A stretch of 64,000 nt of DNA from Anadara kagoshimensis (GCA_021292105.1 CM037867.1:16134928-16198927), one strand, 5' to 3'. Positions 44,901-54,461 are shown, counted from the first letter of the stretch. A program made the numbers and translations. Notes: generated by a model from the letters alone, not told the origin.

Positions 44901-47900
44901 ATAGCTATAATATACTAGCAGGGCTAAAAGTGACATTTTTAAACTAGGAGTATCAAAAATGTTCAAGTGTCAATCAAAAAATTTTGATGCCAAAATATGA
45001 TATTTTAATCAAAAACTTAAAAGCAAAATGATAGTTGTTTTTATTTCTAGTATGTAAAAAATGATAGTTGTTTTTATTTCTAGTATGTAAAACTGATTGT
45101 TGATTTTTATACATGTACAAAATAGTAGTATTGTGTCTATATATTCTTTTGGCCTTATCTTTCTGTTTTAAACAACTATTTTTAACCAGAAATGGTTAAA
45201 GTCAGATTTTGATGATAGAAATTTTAGTAGCCGAACTGACAACTAATAGCAATGCAGGGATGAAGATTAGCAGGGGCCCAGTAGCCATTGGCTATCTAAA
45301 ATCAGTCTGAGCCCCTTAATATTTACACATTTTAGCTGTGTATTACTATTACAACTTCTTTCATGAAGTGAGCTGGGCCCCTAACTCAAAAAAGTTAAGC
45401 TTCATCCCTGGCAATGAAATGGTTGCAGAATCCAAATTTTTGTTGAAATAGGTCCTATTTTAGGTGCAACTTTGAGACCTGACTAGTGATGGGGAATCTG
45501 TGATTTTTCATAATCAGTGGTCTGGAATACTCACTTTAGTATTAATCTGAAATAATCCATTATATAACAAATACATAGGAAATAAACATTTGTTCATTTG
45601 TTCATTATTACTAGTTTGAGGGGGTAAATAGAAATCACCATATCTCTCTGTCGATGTAAAATTGTGTCTGGGCCATATCTCATAACTGCCTCGGAGGAAT
45701 GTCATAAAACTTCATATGAATAATCTTCATGGTCCAAATGTGTGTCATGTCCTTAAACCAAGGTCATATCAGAAAGGTTAAGTGAAATTTTGGGGGTGGG
45801 GTGGGGGGTGGGGGGATATTTGGTTCTCAAGAGACAGTTCTAGTTATGTACAGAACATGCATGATATACACTATATTAAGTACATGTAATTTTGTTTTGA
45901 ACTCGAATTTTCATGTGCATTATCTATCATTAATTCAATTTACTGCCATATAAATGTAACTACTCAAAATCTATTCTTAAATCCAGAGAATAGGAGTAAT
46001 AGAAAAAAGTGCCAGCCAAAACAGTGTGTTGTCATTCTTGTTTCTGCCCATAGTCTCTTCTCGCCCAAAAGGAAACAGACCAATGATTATTCCATTGTAT
46101 TCATCATCAGTACCTTTTCTTTAAAGCTTTATTTTTTGCAAATAAAACTTTTAATTGGCACCTGAAAAATTTTGATTGGGAGCTCCTACATTTAAAAAGT
46201 CACTTTGACTGCCCCTGTACTTAGTAATCAGACATGCTCTTAACTTCTCAAGTGAGCTACAAAGCCCATGTGTCTCTTGTTAGTTGTTACAGATAACATT
46301 ACAACATTATTACAGTTGGTGACATCACAATGTAATTGAAATTATGTGTTTTATCACTTGCTATGATTCTGTAAAAAATATTAAGAACCACTATGGAAGC
46401 TTAGTTGGTAGGGTTCTCACTCAGTAAGTGGGAGGTTGTGGGTTCCAACCTACAGAAAGTGAACTGAGAAACATTTGTGCGCCAAGGTTCATATAAAAAA
46501 AGACTACAATTAGTAACACCTTGATATCAATTAAGGGGCCTTAATAGCCTGTTTGTCCAGAGCATACAGTGCCTCTCATCGAATAGGATCAAATCCCACC
46601 CCACTGGGGACAGATACAAGTGTGAGAAAGCTTGTCAGCTTTAGATTTGCAGTTTTCTCTACACATTTTGGTTCCCCCTCCCCCCTCTGCGTCCCAGAAC
46701 TGAAATCTTGATATAAGTGAAAGAAAGAATCTTGAATGTGGCACAAAACTCCATTACTGGACTACTCTCTTGATATAAATCAACTAACTCATCTTTTCTG
46801 TTTCATTGCAGATCATATTACAAAGTTGAAGCTGGATAAAGTGTGTGCTGCCTCCCAGGCTAGTCACCAAAAACACATGTTTGAGTCAGTATTTGTTGTT
46901 TGTTTTAGGATAATTAGCATGGTTCTAAACAAAACATGCAGTTGTGCTAAATTAAACTAAATTTTAAAAGTTGTAACGCCTGATTTAGTGTTAATAAGTA
47001 CAATGTATCCATGCTGAATGTTGTTATGGATATATTTGGTGTCACATAGTTAAAAATAGGAATAGAAGCTAGGGAAAAATTGAGTTCTATCCATGGTTGA
47101 TTTGTAATTACAGATATTGTTGATATTTTGATGAAAAAGGAATGTCATATCAAAACATAGTTTTACTAACTAGTTTGAGGGTGAAATATAGGAATCGCCA
47201 TGTCATGTCTGTCTGTCTGAAAGTCAAGGTCACAGGAAAATATTATACTGTTTGTAGGTGTTGGTGGTAGGGGTATTTGGCTTTCAAGAGACAGTTCTAG
47301 TTTTACTTGTCATTATTTATACAAATAGATTTTGTAATTTCTAAATCATAATGGCAGTCTGTCAAGTGACTCCTGATTTTCCTTATATTTCCTGATTTTT
47401 TCGTTTGATAAACTCCTAATAACTTCTGATTTTGAGCTTTTCCCCTCAAAAAAACAACATAATTTGTTATCTGTCTGTAGAAACCAATATAGGCTATTCG
47501 CCTCTCTGGCAAATAATAATATGTTGGAATTATTTAAGTGTAAAGCAAATTTGCGTTGTATGTAAGTAAGAATACTAAGATTCATTTGTTGCTGCTAAAC
47601 ATTCAAATTGTGACATTTCTTTTTATAAATGTCATATCATGTAGGGCAATTTTCTTTTTTTATAGATATTTTAGTTCATGTTGTTACCAAAATTTGTGGT
47701 TTTTATCACTTTTTATAGAAATAATTCCTGATAATCTCCTGATTTTTAACTATAAACCCTCCTGATTTCCTTTTTTTAGCCAAAACGTGCTTGACAGATT
47801 ATCTCCCTTATTATTTGTAAGTATGCTTTAAACTGGCCATTTGACCTTTAATTTGAATATTAGATTGGGGTAATAGACTGTTCATCATCTTAAACACCCA

Positions 47901-49208
47901 GTGCCCAGTATTTCTATCCTCTAACCTTATATATCGATTTTTATATCATGTTATTGTGATAAGGCTATAGCCCCTACATTACACAATGGATATACTTGTT
48001 TGAATATTAAAATTAAAGGCTAAAAAGCCAGGTCAAACGTCGTGGCACACTATACCTTATTATTTGTATATATATGCTGTGTGATTAATCTCCGTTATTA
48101 TTTGTAGATATGCTGGTGTTAATCCAGAAAGCCAGAAAGCTTATGAGCTGGCATCAGTTGGAATTGTTCGTCCACAAAGTAAAGATACACCCCAATAGTG
48201 TATGGAATCAAATGCATAGATTTTAATCTTCCAGATTTCACTTTAGGTAGAGATATTATTATAACCCCCACCCCACCCCCACACCCCACCCACCCCACCC
48301 CTCCAGTAGGGATGTTATTATTATAACCCCACCTTTTATCACACAATTTAATTTGGACATAACTGTTAAATTCATTAAAAATTTTCCACCAGTGTTACAT
48401 ATTTCAGAAATTATTTTCAAATGTGATTTTAAAGAGACTGGAATATCAGAAGAATATATCCTTAAGATAATAGATTATATTGTACCAAACTTTACATGAA
48501 GAAGGAAATAGTGTGTGAGTGAGTAAGTGAGCTTTTTTGATCAGTTTTTGTATGTTAACCACTATTGTAGCTCAGTTTATAGAGTGCTTGCTCCGTATAT
48601 GGGAGGTGTAAGCCAGGTCTGACCAAGACTTGAAAATAGGTTGTGATTGTTCTTTTGCCAAGGACTTGGCATTTAGAAATGAAATGAGGGTATTTCAGTA
48701 GAGACCTTAAAAGCCAATGCCCTGTCTCAGCTGGTAAGAGTGCTCACTTCATATGTGGAAGGTCTTGGGCTCTAAACTCAGCCAAGTCTTACCGAGACTT
48801 GAAAACAGGAAGTGACTGTTCTTTTGCCATGTTTGCCAAGCACTAGGCATTTAGAAATAAAAGTCACAAGTTCCTGCTGGAGTGACCTTAGAAAACAATG
48901 CCCCATGTCACAGCAGGTGACCCTCCCTACACATTGCCCTGAGTGCACTGCAAAGGTAAAATTTTTTCCACGTCGCCTATAGCTCGTGACGCATCTATAT
49001 AAGTAAAATATTCTTGACTAGGGTCTAAAATTCATTCATTTCATCAATCAAATTTGGTTTGTTGTACAGTAACATTTCATTTTTTGATAATCTATTGACT
49101 ACAATGTTTGCCCAATCCTCATGAAATCTCAAACTGATCCTCTTCTCTAAGTCTTAGTTTTTAGCTTACTCAAACAAAAAGTCAGCTAAGGCTGAGCTTA
49201 TGACATAA

Positions 49209-49244
<36 letters not shown>

Positions 49245-50783
49245 AACACCTACTTTAGAAAGTACTGGGCAGATTTCACTAAAATATTGCTGAGAAGTTC
49301 TAACAAAATTAGGTCAAGATGACCTGGGGGTGCAAAAATTTTAAAACAAAACTTCTTCTTTTAAACTTACGTTGGGGAACAAATGTGATCTTAGCCTATA
49401 GTTTAATTTTGTGAATGTCAGTCAAAAAATGAGTTGCAGGTTTTTATGTTAAGTTTTGAAATTATTGGTAAAATGGCTTCAAATTGTTAAAACTTGACTA
49501 TTTACATGATTTAAACAAAGAATGAAACTGAGGTTTCCAACTGACATGTAACACATTAAAATGAGAACTAACCACCTCTGCAGTGTTTGGGGAAAGGGTC
49601 TCTTTTTTGCTGTAATTTTGAAACATTAAATTTTCATTTTTTTTTCTCAGAAATTCACAGTATTAATGAGAAGTCTGAATTCCTAAGGGCTTTAATACAT
49701 GACATAGGATTAAAATTAAAGTCTACAGCAGTGTGTTCAAGTGTCCGTAGGATCAGGCATGGTTATTTCACATTGGATCATTCTTTACTGAGGGCAAATT
49801 GGCATTTAGACCAAATCTTGGCTAATATGAAGACATGCAAAGAGCTTACAAAACCAAAAATATTGATAAGTGACCGAAATGTTAAACCTTTACAGGATAC
49901 TAAACTGCTCGCTGTTGGTGAAAGTAAATTGCTCACTGACGACAAAGATAAATTGGTTGCTAAGGGTGATGAAATTAACTCCGACAGTGACAGTGAATTA
50001 CTTGCTGGCAATGACAATAACTTGGTTGCTAAGAGTGATGGAATGAACTCCGACAGTGACAGTGAATTACTTGCTGGCAATGACAATAAGTTGGTTGCTA
50101 AGGGTGATGAAATGAACTCCGACATTCACACTGAATTACTTGCTGGCAATGACAATAAGTTGGTTGCTAAAGGTGATGAAATTAATTCCAACAGTGACAG
50201 TGAATTACTTGCTGGCAATGACGATAAATTACTTGCAGATAAAATATCATTTCCTGGTAATGACGCTAAATCTATCTCTGCGGATAGTGTAAAATTGCAA
50301 ACTGATGGTGAACTGATTAGCGATAGTGAATTGTGTAGTATTGATGAATTGATTAATGAAAGTGAATTGATCAATGATGGTGAATTAAGTAATGATAGTA
50401 AATTTAGTTATGAAGGTAACATAAGTAATAATGGTGAATTAATGAAGGAAAGAGAATCAGTTAAAGAAGATGAATTGATTACCGAGGGTGAATCAATTAA
50501 CGATGATGGATTAGTTGACATTGTTAAAATGAGCAATAATGGTGAATTAATGAACAACAGTGAATTGATGAATGCCAGTAAATCGATCAATGAAGGTGAA
50601 TTTATTAATGATTGTGAATCTATTAACAAGGGTGAATTAAAAAATGCTAGTGAATATAGTAACAAAGATGAAATTAGTAATAATGGTGAACTAATGAAGG
50701 ACAGTGAATCACTTAAAGGAGGTGAATTGATTTATGAGTGGGATCAATTAATGATGGTGAATTGGTTTACAAGGGAGAATTAG
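32873..50783 (+). CDS. TRUB2: TRUB2-like mitochondrial pseudouridine synthase, 8 exons, atypical
   Basis: Exons 32873-32993, 34109-34225, 36954-37034, 42048-42109, 44110-44191, 46812-46884, 48108-48246 and 49651-50783 join in phase apart from one indel in exon 7. The protein follows the TruB-type family and aligns, from memory, along human TRUB2: LNGVFCVYKPSGV at the start, SSGVLVMSVG, VQGTFGVAT, SHQKHMFEYAG, AYELASVGIVRP, and LIHDIGLKLKSTAVCSSVRR with GYFTLDHSLLR near the end. TRUB2 makes pseudouridine in mitochondrial mRNA and works in mitochondrial RNA granules. Oddities: the catalytic Asp position reads Cys, intron 4 is GC-AG, exon 7 has a net -1/+2 shift, and exon 8 adds about 300 repeat-built residues where the human protein has a short tail. 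Introns are long and full of mobile elements. Whether the gene is functional, neofunctionalised or decaying cannot be decided from the sequence. Confidence 0.85.
33052..33267 (+). mobile_element. SINE family A with internal deletion
   Basis: The head is 'gtagcttagttggtagagta' and the tail 'attcttgactaggacagtaa' ... 'cattactcaactcaac'. Lies in TRUB2 intron 1. Confidence 0.75.
33285..33445 (-). pseudogene. LINE relic, C-terminal end
   Basis: On the minus strand a peptide with AAGKTWAELKKISHNC and W-R-G-V resembles the conserved last residues of non-LTR retrotransposon polyproteins (W-x-x-L-K-K-x-A-x-x-R-x-x-W-R). It is broken by stops. TRUB2 intron 1. Confidence 0.5.
33765..33998 (+). repeat. 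SINE family A, 5'-truncated
   Basis: Family body blocks 'acatttagaaataacagtaa', 'ggggtccttaacaagagatt' and 'cacattaaaaacccctccct' are present; the head and tail are lost. Confidence 0.6.
34003..34084. repeat. Fragment of the CAAACCTGTCT MITE
   Basis: 'acctgtatataaggcccacc', 'aaggtcacttttactgac' and 'tagacatgtttgactgta' match the family at 5291. It ends 25 bases before TRUB2 exon 2. Confidence 0.5.
34109..34225 (+). CDS. TRUB2: TRUB2 exon 2
   Basis: The acceptor is 'cttgtttcag'. The peptide DLNALPCYQQERI ... PSGLSLQNHRL corresponds to the LNARK ... INHPLV region of human TRUB2. It ends GACTAG|GTAAGT; this exon end and donor form the unit of the minisatellite that follows. Confidence 0.8.
34198..35192 (+). 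repeat. 28-bp minisatellite seeded by the exon 2 splice donor
   Basis: About 35 units of 'agcttacagaaccacaggct' + 'aggtgagt' follow directly from exon 2. Each unit carries a donor-like AG|GTGAGT or AG|GTAAGT and an acceptor-like TTACAG. Sub-blocks repeat at a higher order (for example 34230-34390 and 34390-34520). Confidence 0.9.
35744..36150 (+). repeat. Interspersed repeat, copy 1 of 2
   Basis: About 80% identical to 37055-37447, from 'ttgtctactaaaatggtgac' to 'ggtggccagcttgccactc'. Family unknown; TRUB2 intron 2. Confidence 0.65.
36171..36403. mobile_element. 233-bp MITE with TACTGTAGATCAC ends
   Basis: TACTGTAGATCACTTATTTT (left) and AAAAGTGATCTACAGTA (right) are inverted copies. The interior has scattered TCGCG motifs. 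A related element is at 54162-54360. TRUB2 intron 2. Confidence 0.7.
36590..36925 (+). mobile_element. SINE family A, nearly full length
   Basis: The head B box region is 'aggttcaaatcccgaccatg'; the body includes 'gttaaagaacccctccctgc' and 'ctatagctggtgaagtctcg'; the tail is 'attcaatcaattaatc'. It ends 28 bases before TRUB2 exon 3. Confidence 0.8.
36954..37034 (+). CDS. TRUB2: TRUB2 exon 3 (catalytic motif altered)
   Basis: The peptide is VLGERYEPSDFVVKY, then VSNMCKHSSGVL, and joins exons 2 and 4 in phase. It aligns with the human segment LVCG ... VGVGHRLDAQASGVL, in which D is the catalytic Asp of all TruB-type enzymes. Here the H-R-L-D residues read S-N-M-C. Other frames give no better match. 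Confidence 0.8.
37055..37447 (+). repeat. Interspersed repeat, copy 2 of 2
   Basis: Matches 35744-36150 with small deletions; TRUB2 intron 3. Confidence 0.65.
37740..37915 (+). repeat. Relic of the hammerhead-bearing element, copy 3
   Basis: The body 'actcaaaaactaaggtatac' and 'agcactactgatgagga' are recognisable. GAAA has become AAAA, and the second stem I strand is lost, so no ribozyme remains. Confidence 0.55.
38070..40095 (+). mobile_element. Pearl / HINE-type non-autonomous element B
   Basis: Same plan and sequence family as 13096-15538: 5' hairpin (AGCTCACCTGACC / GGTCATGTGAGCT), a GT-rich microsatellite instead of (GTC)n, the same unique 5' region, about nine 145-147-bp units, TCAGGTGAGC (40061-40070) and the AGGCCCATGGGCCT hairpin (40076-40089). 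TRUB2 intron 3. Confidence 0.85.
40728..40842. mobile_element. 115-bp MITE with long inverted ends
   Basis: ATATACACAGTGTGTATGTA (left) and TACATACACACTGTGTATAT (right) are inverted. The arms pair over about 34 bases with few mismatches. TRUB2 intron 3. Confidence 0.7.
41192..41398. mobile_element. 207-bp MITE, ATTGACGTATCGC ends, copy 1
   Basis: The left end ATTGACGTATCGCTGACCAC and the right end GTGGCAACAATACGTCAAT are inverted. Copy 2 (61119-61326) shares ends and interior ('accgtgatggcgg'). Confidence 0.75.
41512..41572 (+). repeat. 30-bp tandem duplication
   Basis: 'catttttaatgtgcaatatg' + 'cacctt' occurs twice in a row. TRUB2 intron 3. Confidence 0.7.
42048..42109 (+). CDS. TRUB2: TRUB2 exon 4
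   Basis: The acceptor is 'ataaccttttag'. The peptide VMSVGTRHNYMEKIAAAKYL continues SSGVL as in SGVLVLGVG of the family. The best phase match with exon 5 needs the donor CGG|GCAAGT at 42110, a GC donor with otherwise perfect consensus. Confidence 0.75.
42163..42425 (-). repeat. SINE-related repeat (family B)
   Basis: On the minus strand it shares the 'attattcttgactgggacgt' tail with family A but has a different centre ('gccatcagcgcaacacac' type), also found at 43060-43215 and 52145-52410. TRUB2 intron 4. Confidence 0.6.
42731..43535 (+). repeat. Direct duplication of about 310 bp, 482 bp apart
   Basis: 42731-43040 and 43213-43535 match nearly base for base ('gcctgaaggtagaccataag', 'tgtgctttttgcatgcatgc'). 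The segment between (43060-43212) is itself a family B copy like the one at 42163. TRUB2 intron 4. Confidence 0.75.
44110..44191 (+). CDS. TRUB2: TRUB2 exon 5
   Basis: The acceptor is 'catatatag'; the peptide is VYHVQGTFGVATSNYSPKGK, then VLQRTTY, matching human YTVRGLLGKATDDF ... VEKTTY. The donor is ACC|GTGAGT, phase 1. Confidence 0.85.
44620..44905 (-). pseudogene. LINE relic, C-terminal region
   Basis: Minus-strand peptides KRKWGRRGHTIKNL, EWNPQG, KRGRSRHT and NRASWSDFVNGLSSTGS follow the order typical of non-LTR retrotransposon ends (R-K-W-x-x-I-G-H-T, W-N-P-Q-G-K-R-x-R-G-R-P, R-x-x-W-x-x-x-V-x-G-L). Frameshifts and stops separate them. TRUB2 intron 5. Confidence 0.6.
45610..45846 (+). 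repeat. Interspersed repeat ACTAGTTTGAGGG...GACAGTTCTAGTT, copy 1
   Basis: Starts 'actagtttgaggg' and ends 'caagagacagttctagtt', like 47169-47302. A G-rich tract lies inside. TRUB2 intron 5. Confidence 0.6.
46230..46283 (+). repeat. 3' end of a pearl/HINE element
   Basis: 'ctcaagtgagctacaaagcc' + 'catgtgtctcttgtta' is a diverged form of the 3' terminus of 13096-15538. Confidence 0.5.
46389..46760 (+). repeat. Decayed SINE family A
   Basis: The head 'gaagcttagttggtagggtt' and a tail-like 'cttgatataagtgaaagaaa' frame an altered body. It ends 50 bases before TRUB2 exon 6. Confidence 0.5.
46812..46884 (+). CDS. TRUB2: TRUB2 exon 6
   Basis: The acceptor is 'tttcattgcag'; the peptide is HITKLKLDKVCAASQ, then ASHQKHMFE, matching human HVTREKLDRI ... 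GSHQKALVM. The donor GA|GTCAGT is weak but is the one that gives the correct phase with exon 7. Confidence 0.8.
47169..47302 (+). repeat. Interspersed repeat ACTAGTTTGAGGG...GACAGTTCTAGTT, copy 2
   Basis: A shorter version of 45610-45846 with 'aaagtcaaggtcacagg' inside. TRUB2 intron 6. Confidence 0.6.
48108..48246 (+). CDS. TRUB2: TRUB2 exon 7 (contains an indel)
   Basis: The peptide YAGVNPESQKAYELASVG, then IVRPQSKDT matches human SNLDLKTQEAYEMAVRG. After the CCCC run at 48190-48193 the family match moves to another frame: IVYGIKCIDFNLPDFTL, ending TTAG|GTAGAG. The net change is -1 or +2. In the original frame a stop (TAG, 48196) follows. An upstream GTAAAG donor at 48179 has the same phase as the true end. 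Confidence 0.8.
48556..49040 (+). mobile_element. Two SINE family A copies in tandem
   Basis: A 3'-truncated copy (48556-48720, head 'tgtagctcagtttatagagt') runs directly into a full one (48722-49040, 'tcagctggtaagagtgctca' to 'ttcatttcatcaatc'). TRUB2 intron 7. Confidence 0.75.
49160..49560 (+). repeat. 5' part of a pearl/HINE element
   Basis: It has a decayed hairpin, a (GT)12 run (49214-49238) and the unique 5' region ('aggtcaagatgacctggggg', 'tggcttcaaattgttaaaac') but no tandem core. TRUB2 intron 7. Confidence 0.65.
49651..50783 (+). CDS. TRUB2: TRUB2 exon 8 with a repetitive C-terminal extension
   Basis: The acceptor is 'tttttctcag'. The conserved part is EIHSINEKSEFLRALIHD, then IGLKLKSTAVCSSVRR, ending near NMKTCK (about 49845). 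Then come about four 23-residue repeats of the type SELLAGNDNKLVAKGDEM (about 49950-50240) and many 6-7-residue acidic repeats around GELMN / SELIN to the stop at 50781-50783. A frameshift near 50740 ends the open frame; repeat DNA of the same type continues to about 51150 in changing frames. Confidence 0.8.
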
Positions 50784-51250
50784 TTGACAATGGTGAATTG
50801 TCTAACAGTGGTGAAATGAGCAATAATGGTGAATTGGAAAAGGACAGTGAATTAGTTATAAAAAAATGAATTGATAAATGAGGGTGGATTGATTAACAAT
50901 GGTGAATTGGTTTACAAAGGAGAATTAGTTGACTGGTAAAATGAGCAATAATATTGAGTTGAAGAAGGACAGTGAATCAGTTATAGAATATGAATTGATA
51001 AATGAGGGTGGATTGATTAACAATGGTGAATTGGTTTACAAAGGAGAATAAGTTGACAGTGGTGAAATGAGCAATAATGGTGAGTTGATGAATGACAACA
51101 AACCATGTCCCAGAAACGATTAAAGAAGGTGAATTGATTATTAATGGTGATAAATGCAGCAGAGACAAAGAAAGATGATATATTTAATTCTGATGGCGAA
51201 GGATTTGTTGGAGTTGATAAAATTAACAATGATAATCAGGATAACAAACA
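50784..51250 (+). repeat. Decayed continuation of the TRUB2 coding repeats
   Basis: 'aatggtgaattg'-type units go on after the stop, with two longer near-identical blocks ('attgataaatgagggtggat' near 50872 and 50995). Frames are interrupted several times, so the original ORF was probably longer. Confidence 0.7.
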
Positions 51251-51362
51251 CAAGAGTAAAAATAGGTTTTTTATGATACATGTTATATTAAATGTTTTCT
51301 TGTATGATATGATCTATTGTTGACAATATAAATTTATGTATAAAAAGATTGCTCTTTTTTGT

Positions 51363-51560
51363 TTAGGACTACTCGCTTCCTATTTGGAAGGTTGTGGGTT
51401 TGAACCCCCTACCGAGACTGAATAAGATTTGAAAACAAGTAGCAACTGTTCTTTGGCCATGCTAACCACTGCAGAAGCTCAGTCCATAAAGTGCTCATTT
51501 TGTAAATGGGAGGTCTTGGGTTCGAACCCTGACCAGGTCTGACCCAAAACTTCATAGTTT
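51363..51560 (+). repeat. Two SINE heads in tandem
   Basis: B-box-like 'gggtttgaaccccctaccg' and 'gggttcgaaccctgacc' mark two family A heads; the second is cut by the HINE at 51567. Confidence 0.65.
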
Positions 51561-51566
51561 TCTTTA

Positions 51567-52097
51567 TTAGCTCACCTGAACTGAAGGTTCAGTGGAGCTT
51601 TTCTAATCAAAGTTTGTCTGTAGTCTTACAAGTTTGTACAAGGCAACCTCGTAAAAATCTACTGTAAGATGGCCACTATTTCTATAAATAGCAAAATCAC
51701 TAAAATGGCCATTGTGCATTCAACTTGCCACCAAATTTCTTCGAATTTTAAATATAGAAAGTAGATTCCTAGTCATATAACAAATGTAAAGGGTTTTTCA
51801 TTTACCTAATTTAAGCAAATTATGCAAATTAGGACAAAGGGCCTCTTGTTTACATTTGCACTTTTTTGTTTAGTATGTTAGCTGTTTATAAATTATATAC
51901 TCTAAATATATAGACTTTAGATATTTTAGATGTAGCATTCTTAGAACAAGTTGTAATTACATAGCAAAAATTTTGCATATTTGCCATAATTGCTAAAAAT
52001 TTAGACATTCTTTTAATTAATGTAATTGACCATTAACACTTTTCATGAGATATGTACTCACCTTCAGGTGAGCATTAAGGCCCATGGGCCTCTTGTT
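51567..52097 (+). mobile_element. Short pearl/HINE-type element D without tandem core
   Basis: The 5' hairpin GCTCACCTGAACTGAAGG / TTCAGTGGAGC and the 3' end TCAGGTGAGC plus AGGCCCATGGGCCT (52077-52090) and CTTGTT are present. An internal 'gggcctcttgttta' near 51840 suggests a second, older 3' end. Confidence 0.7.
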
Positions 52098-52144
52098 ATT
52101 TTTTTTTATTATTTATGAAATTTTTAAATTTAAACATAGAATAT

Positions 52145-52645
52145 ATAAGAATGACAACAAAGACTTGAAAGTTGGTACTTACCGTTCTTTCGCCAATCAC
52201 TCCTCATTAGAAAATGAAAGTCATGGTTGTTATGTATGGGAACTTAAAAATAAACAAGGTCCCGAATTAGTAGGCATGGCACGATAAAGAATCCTGCTGT
52301 ATAATGCCATCAGCGCAACACACAAAATTTCTACACCTTCGCATATAGCTGGCAATGTCTCAATATAAGTAGATTATTCTTGACTGGGACATTAATCAGC
52401 ATTACTGAACTCTTTAGCCAAGCACTCAGCATTTAGAAATGAAAGTCATGGGTCTGGAGGAGACTTAAAAACCGATGCCACATGTTATGACAGGCATGGC
52501 AGGTGAAAAAACCATACTGACACAATGCACTAAGCTCACTGCAAAGATAAACATTTTCACCATTTCACTTCAGCTGGTGATTTCTTGATATAAGCGATAT
52601 ATTTTTTTTTACTAGGAGGTTAAACCCATTCAATCAATCAACCTC
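52145..52645 (+). mobile_element. SINE family B body followed by SINE family A body
   Basis: 52145-52410 has the family B centre and tail. 52411-52645 has the family A body ('gccaagcactcagcatttag') and the tail 'attcaatcaatcaacc'. Confidence 0.65.
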
Positions 52646-52649
52646 TCCT

Positions 52650-53033
52650 TAAGTCTAATTTTGGTTTGTTTGTTTATTGTTACGCCTAAGAACTAGGGCC
52701 AAATGCATTAAAGGGATGAAATAATACTAGTAGCAAAGAAGGTGGGGTTAAATGCGCTGATATGATGAATGGCGCTGTTCCATATACTGACAAAACCAGC
52801 GGATAATAAATGAACACCAGTGTTTTATCAAATTAAATGATTGTCCTTTTGCAAATTGTAAGCTGAAGAATGTCAAGGATTGATATTGTAATATGAGAAA
52901 TAACTTTCAATTTGTTGTGGTTTACGGAGTATCAACAATAACTTGGAAGTGGCAATTGCTTCTAAAGTAACTAAGACCAAATAAAACATAATAAACAGTT
53001 AATTGGCAAGTGGTTTATCAGAGTATATAGGTA
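52650..53033. other. No supported feature
   Basis: AT-rich sequence without a recognised ORF, motif or repeat. Confidence 0.4.
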
Positions 53034-53100
53034 AACAACATTGACCTGTCCGCTTGACCTTTCATTAGAATATTCATATTCACCCTGTACATTGGTAGAG
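53034..53100 (+). repeat. Solo end of the ACAACATTGACCTGTCC MITE
   Basis: 'aaacaacattgacctgtccg' + 'cttgacctttcattagaata' matches the end of 10946-11118. Confidence 0.5.
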
Positions 53101-53138
53101 TTAGGATACACAGTTAACCTCTTAACCCTTTGTTGACC

Positions 53139-53160
53139 AATCGTGCGAAAACGCACGATT
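53139..53160. other. Perfect 9-bp hairpin
   Basis: AATCGTGCG and CGCACGATT are separated by AAAA. No context explains it. Confidence 0.6.
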
Positions 53161-54161
53161 TGACGGTTTTTACACACACCCCATCTTTCAACCGATGATT
53201 TCGAAATCAAAATGAGCATGGATTTTAATAAATTTGGTATCACTGGAAAGAGGAATTCCTCGGGTTTCTCGCTGTTATAAAATTATTGAAATGTAACGGC
53301 ACAATAAAAACTTCTGATAGATATTCTTTAAAAAACATGTTGCAAAAAAGAGCGTTTTTGCCGTATCCACGGGCGATTTGATTTTCGTTGAATACATCGG
53401 GATATCTCAATAACGAAAAAACATTTAAAGATTTCCAACGAGACATCATTAGCACATTATTCAATGTCTCTTCTGGTATAAAAATTATTTTTTAAAAATT
53501 AATGTTAAGCAGTTTAATTTCTAGCTTACATTTTAGGTTCTTACTTTTTCGGAGTCAATAAAATGCTTGAAATGATTTTATTTAAGAAATTGTGAGAAAT
53601 AATAATGATGCATTTTTTAAAAATAATTTAAAATTGTATGTTGTAAAACTATAGAACTTTTCCTCACAAATGTTTTTTACATTTTGGAAAAATATCTTAA
53701 AAGACCGAAAAACGATCGAATCAAACTTTGGGTCTAGACAATAAAAATGGCGAGAAAATATGAAATTACGTACGCGTCATCCAGCAGTACAAATGTGACA
53801 TAGATAAAGCGTCTTCTACTACGTCCGTAACATACTTCTATATATATGTACGATTAGGGGTCAAATATTAGACCGTTCTTCTGATAGAATTTTTTTTGTC
53901 ACTAAAATTATTAGTCTTATAAATATATGTCAAGAGTGTGACCTTCCAACGGAACAACACCCGCCTGCTTAACAGCATTATTTTATCTTCTCTGTAAATT
54001 TTTTATTTTTAATATTGATCTCAACCAAGAAAAAAATATTTATATTGTGTCTTGATAAATTGTAACCAAATTCAAGCTACAATTTAGCCTAGGCCATATT
54101 TAGTTTAATTTTCCATCGGAAAATGTCTTTTTTTCCCTTTTTTTAAAATTTCTCTTAAGAT
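53161..54161. other. No supported feature
   Basis: Poly-A/T-rich sequence with several C/G-containing short palindromes; no splice-bounded coding segment was seen. Confidence 0.4.
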
Positions 54162-54360
54162 ACTGTAGAGTTGCTTTTATTCACTGGGGATTTAATTTTG
54201 CTATATTCGCGGGTCTTCAAAGCACGAAATTAAATACAAAGTCAATATTTTCATGTAGCATTCATTAAACATGGACTGATGTAATCCGTGTAGAAAATTG
54301 TTAACACTCGCCACTGGACTGCGAATGTTTTTACCCCGCAGAATTAATCAACTATACAGT
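54162..54360. mobile_element. 199-bp MITE with ACTGTA ends
   Basis: ACTGTAGAGTTGCTTTTATT (left) and, on the opposite strand, ACTGTATAGTTGATTAATTC (right). Related to the element at 36171. Confidence 0.55.
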
Positions 54361-54461
54361 GAGGAAAACAAAATTCAGTAACAAAAATATCCCCATTTTC
54401 TCTAAATTGGTATAATATCGTTCCAATTCTGAAAATCTCAATAACAACTTTATCATTTTTG

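Noticed and set aside
49778-50665. Minus-strand ORFs rich in Ser and Leu across TRUB2 exon 8
   Set aside because: Shadows of the plus-strand coding repeats.
53139-53160. Bacterial-type terminator hairpin
   Set aside because: The context is eukaryotic, with no adjacent gene and no T-tract directly after the stem.
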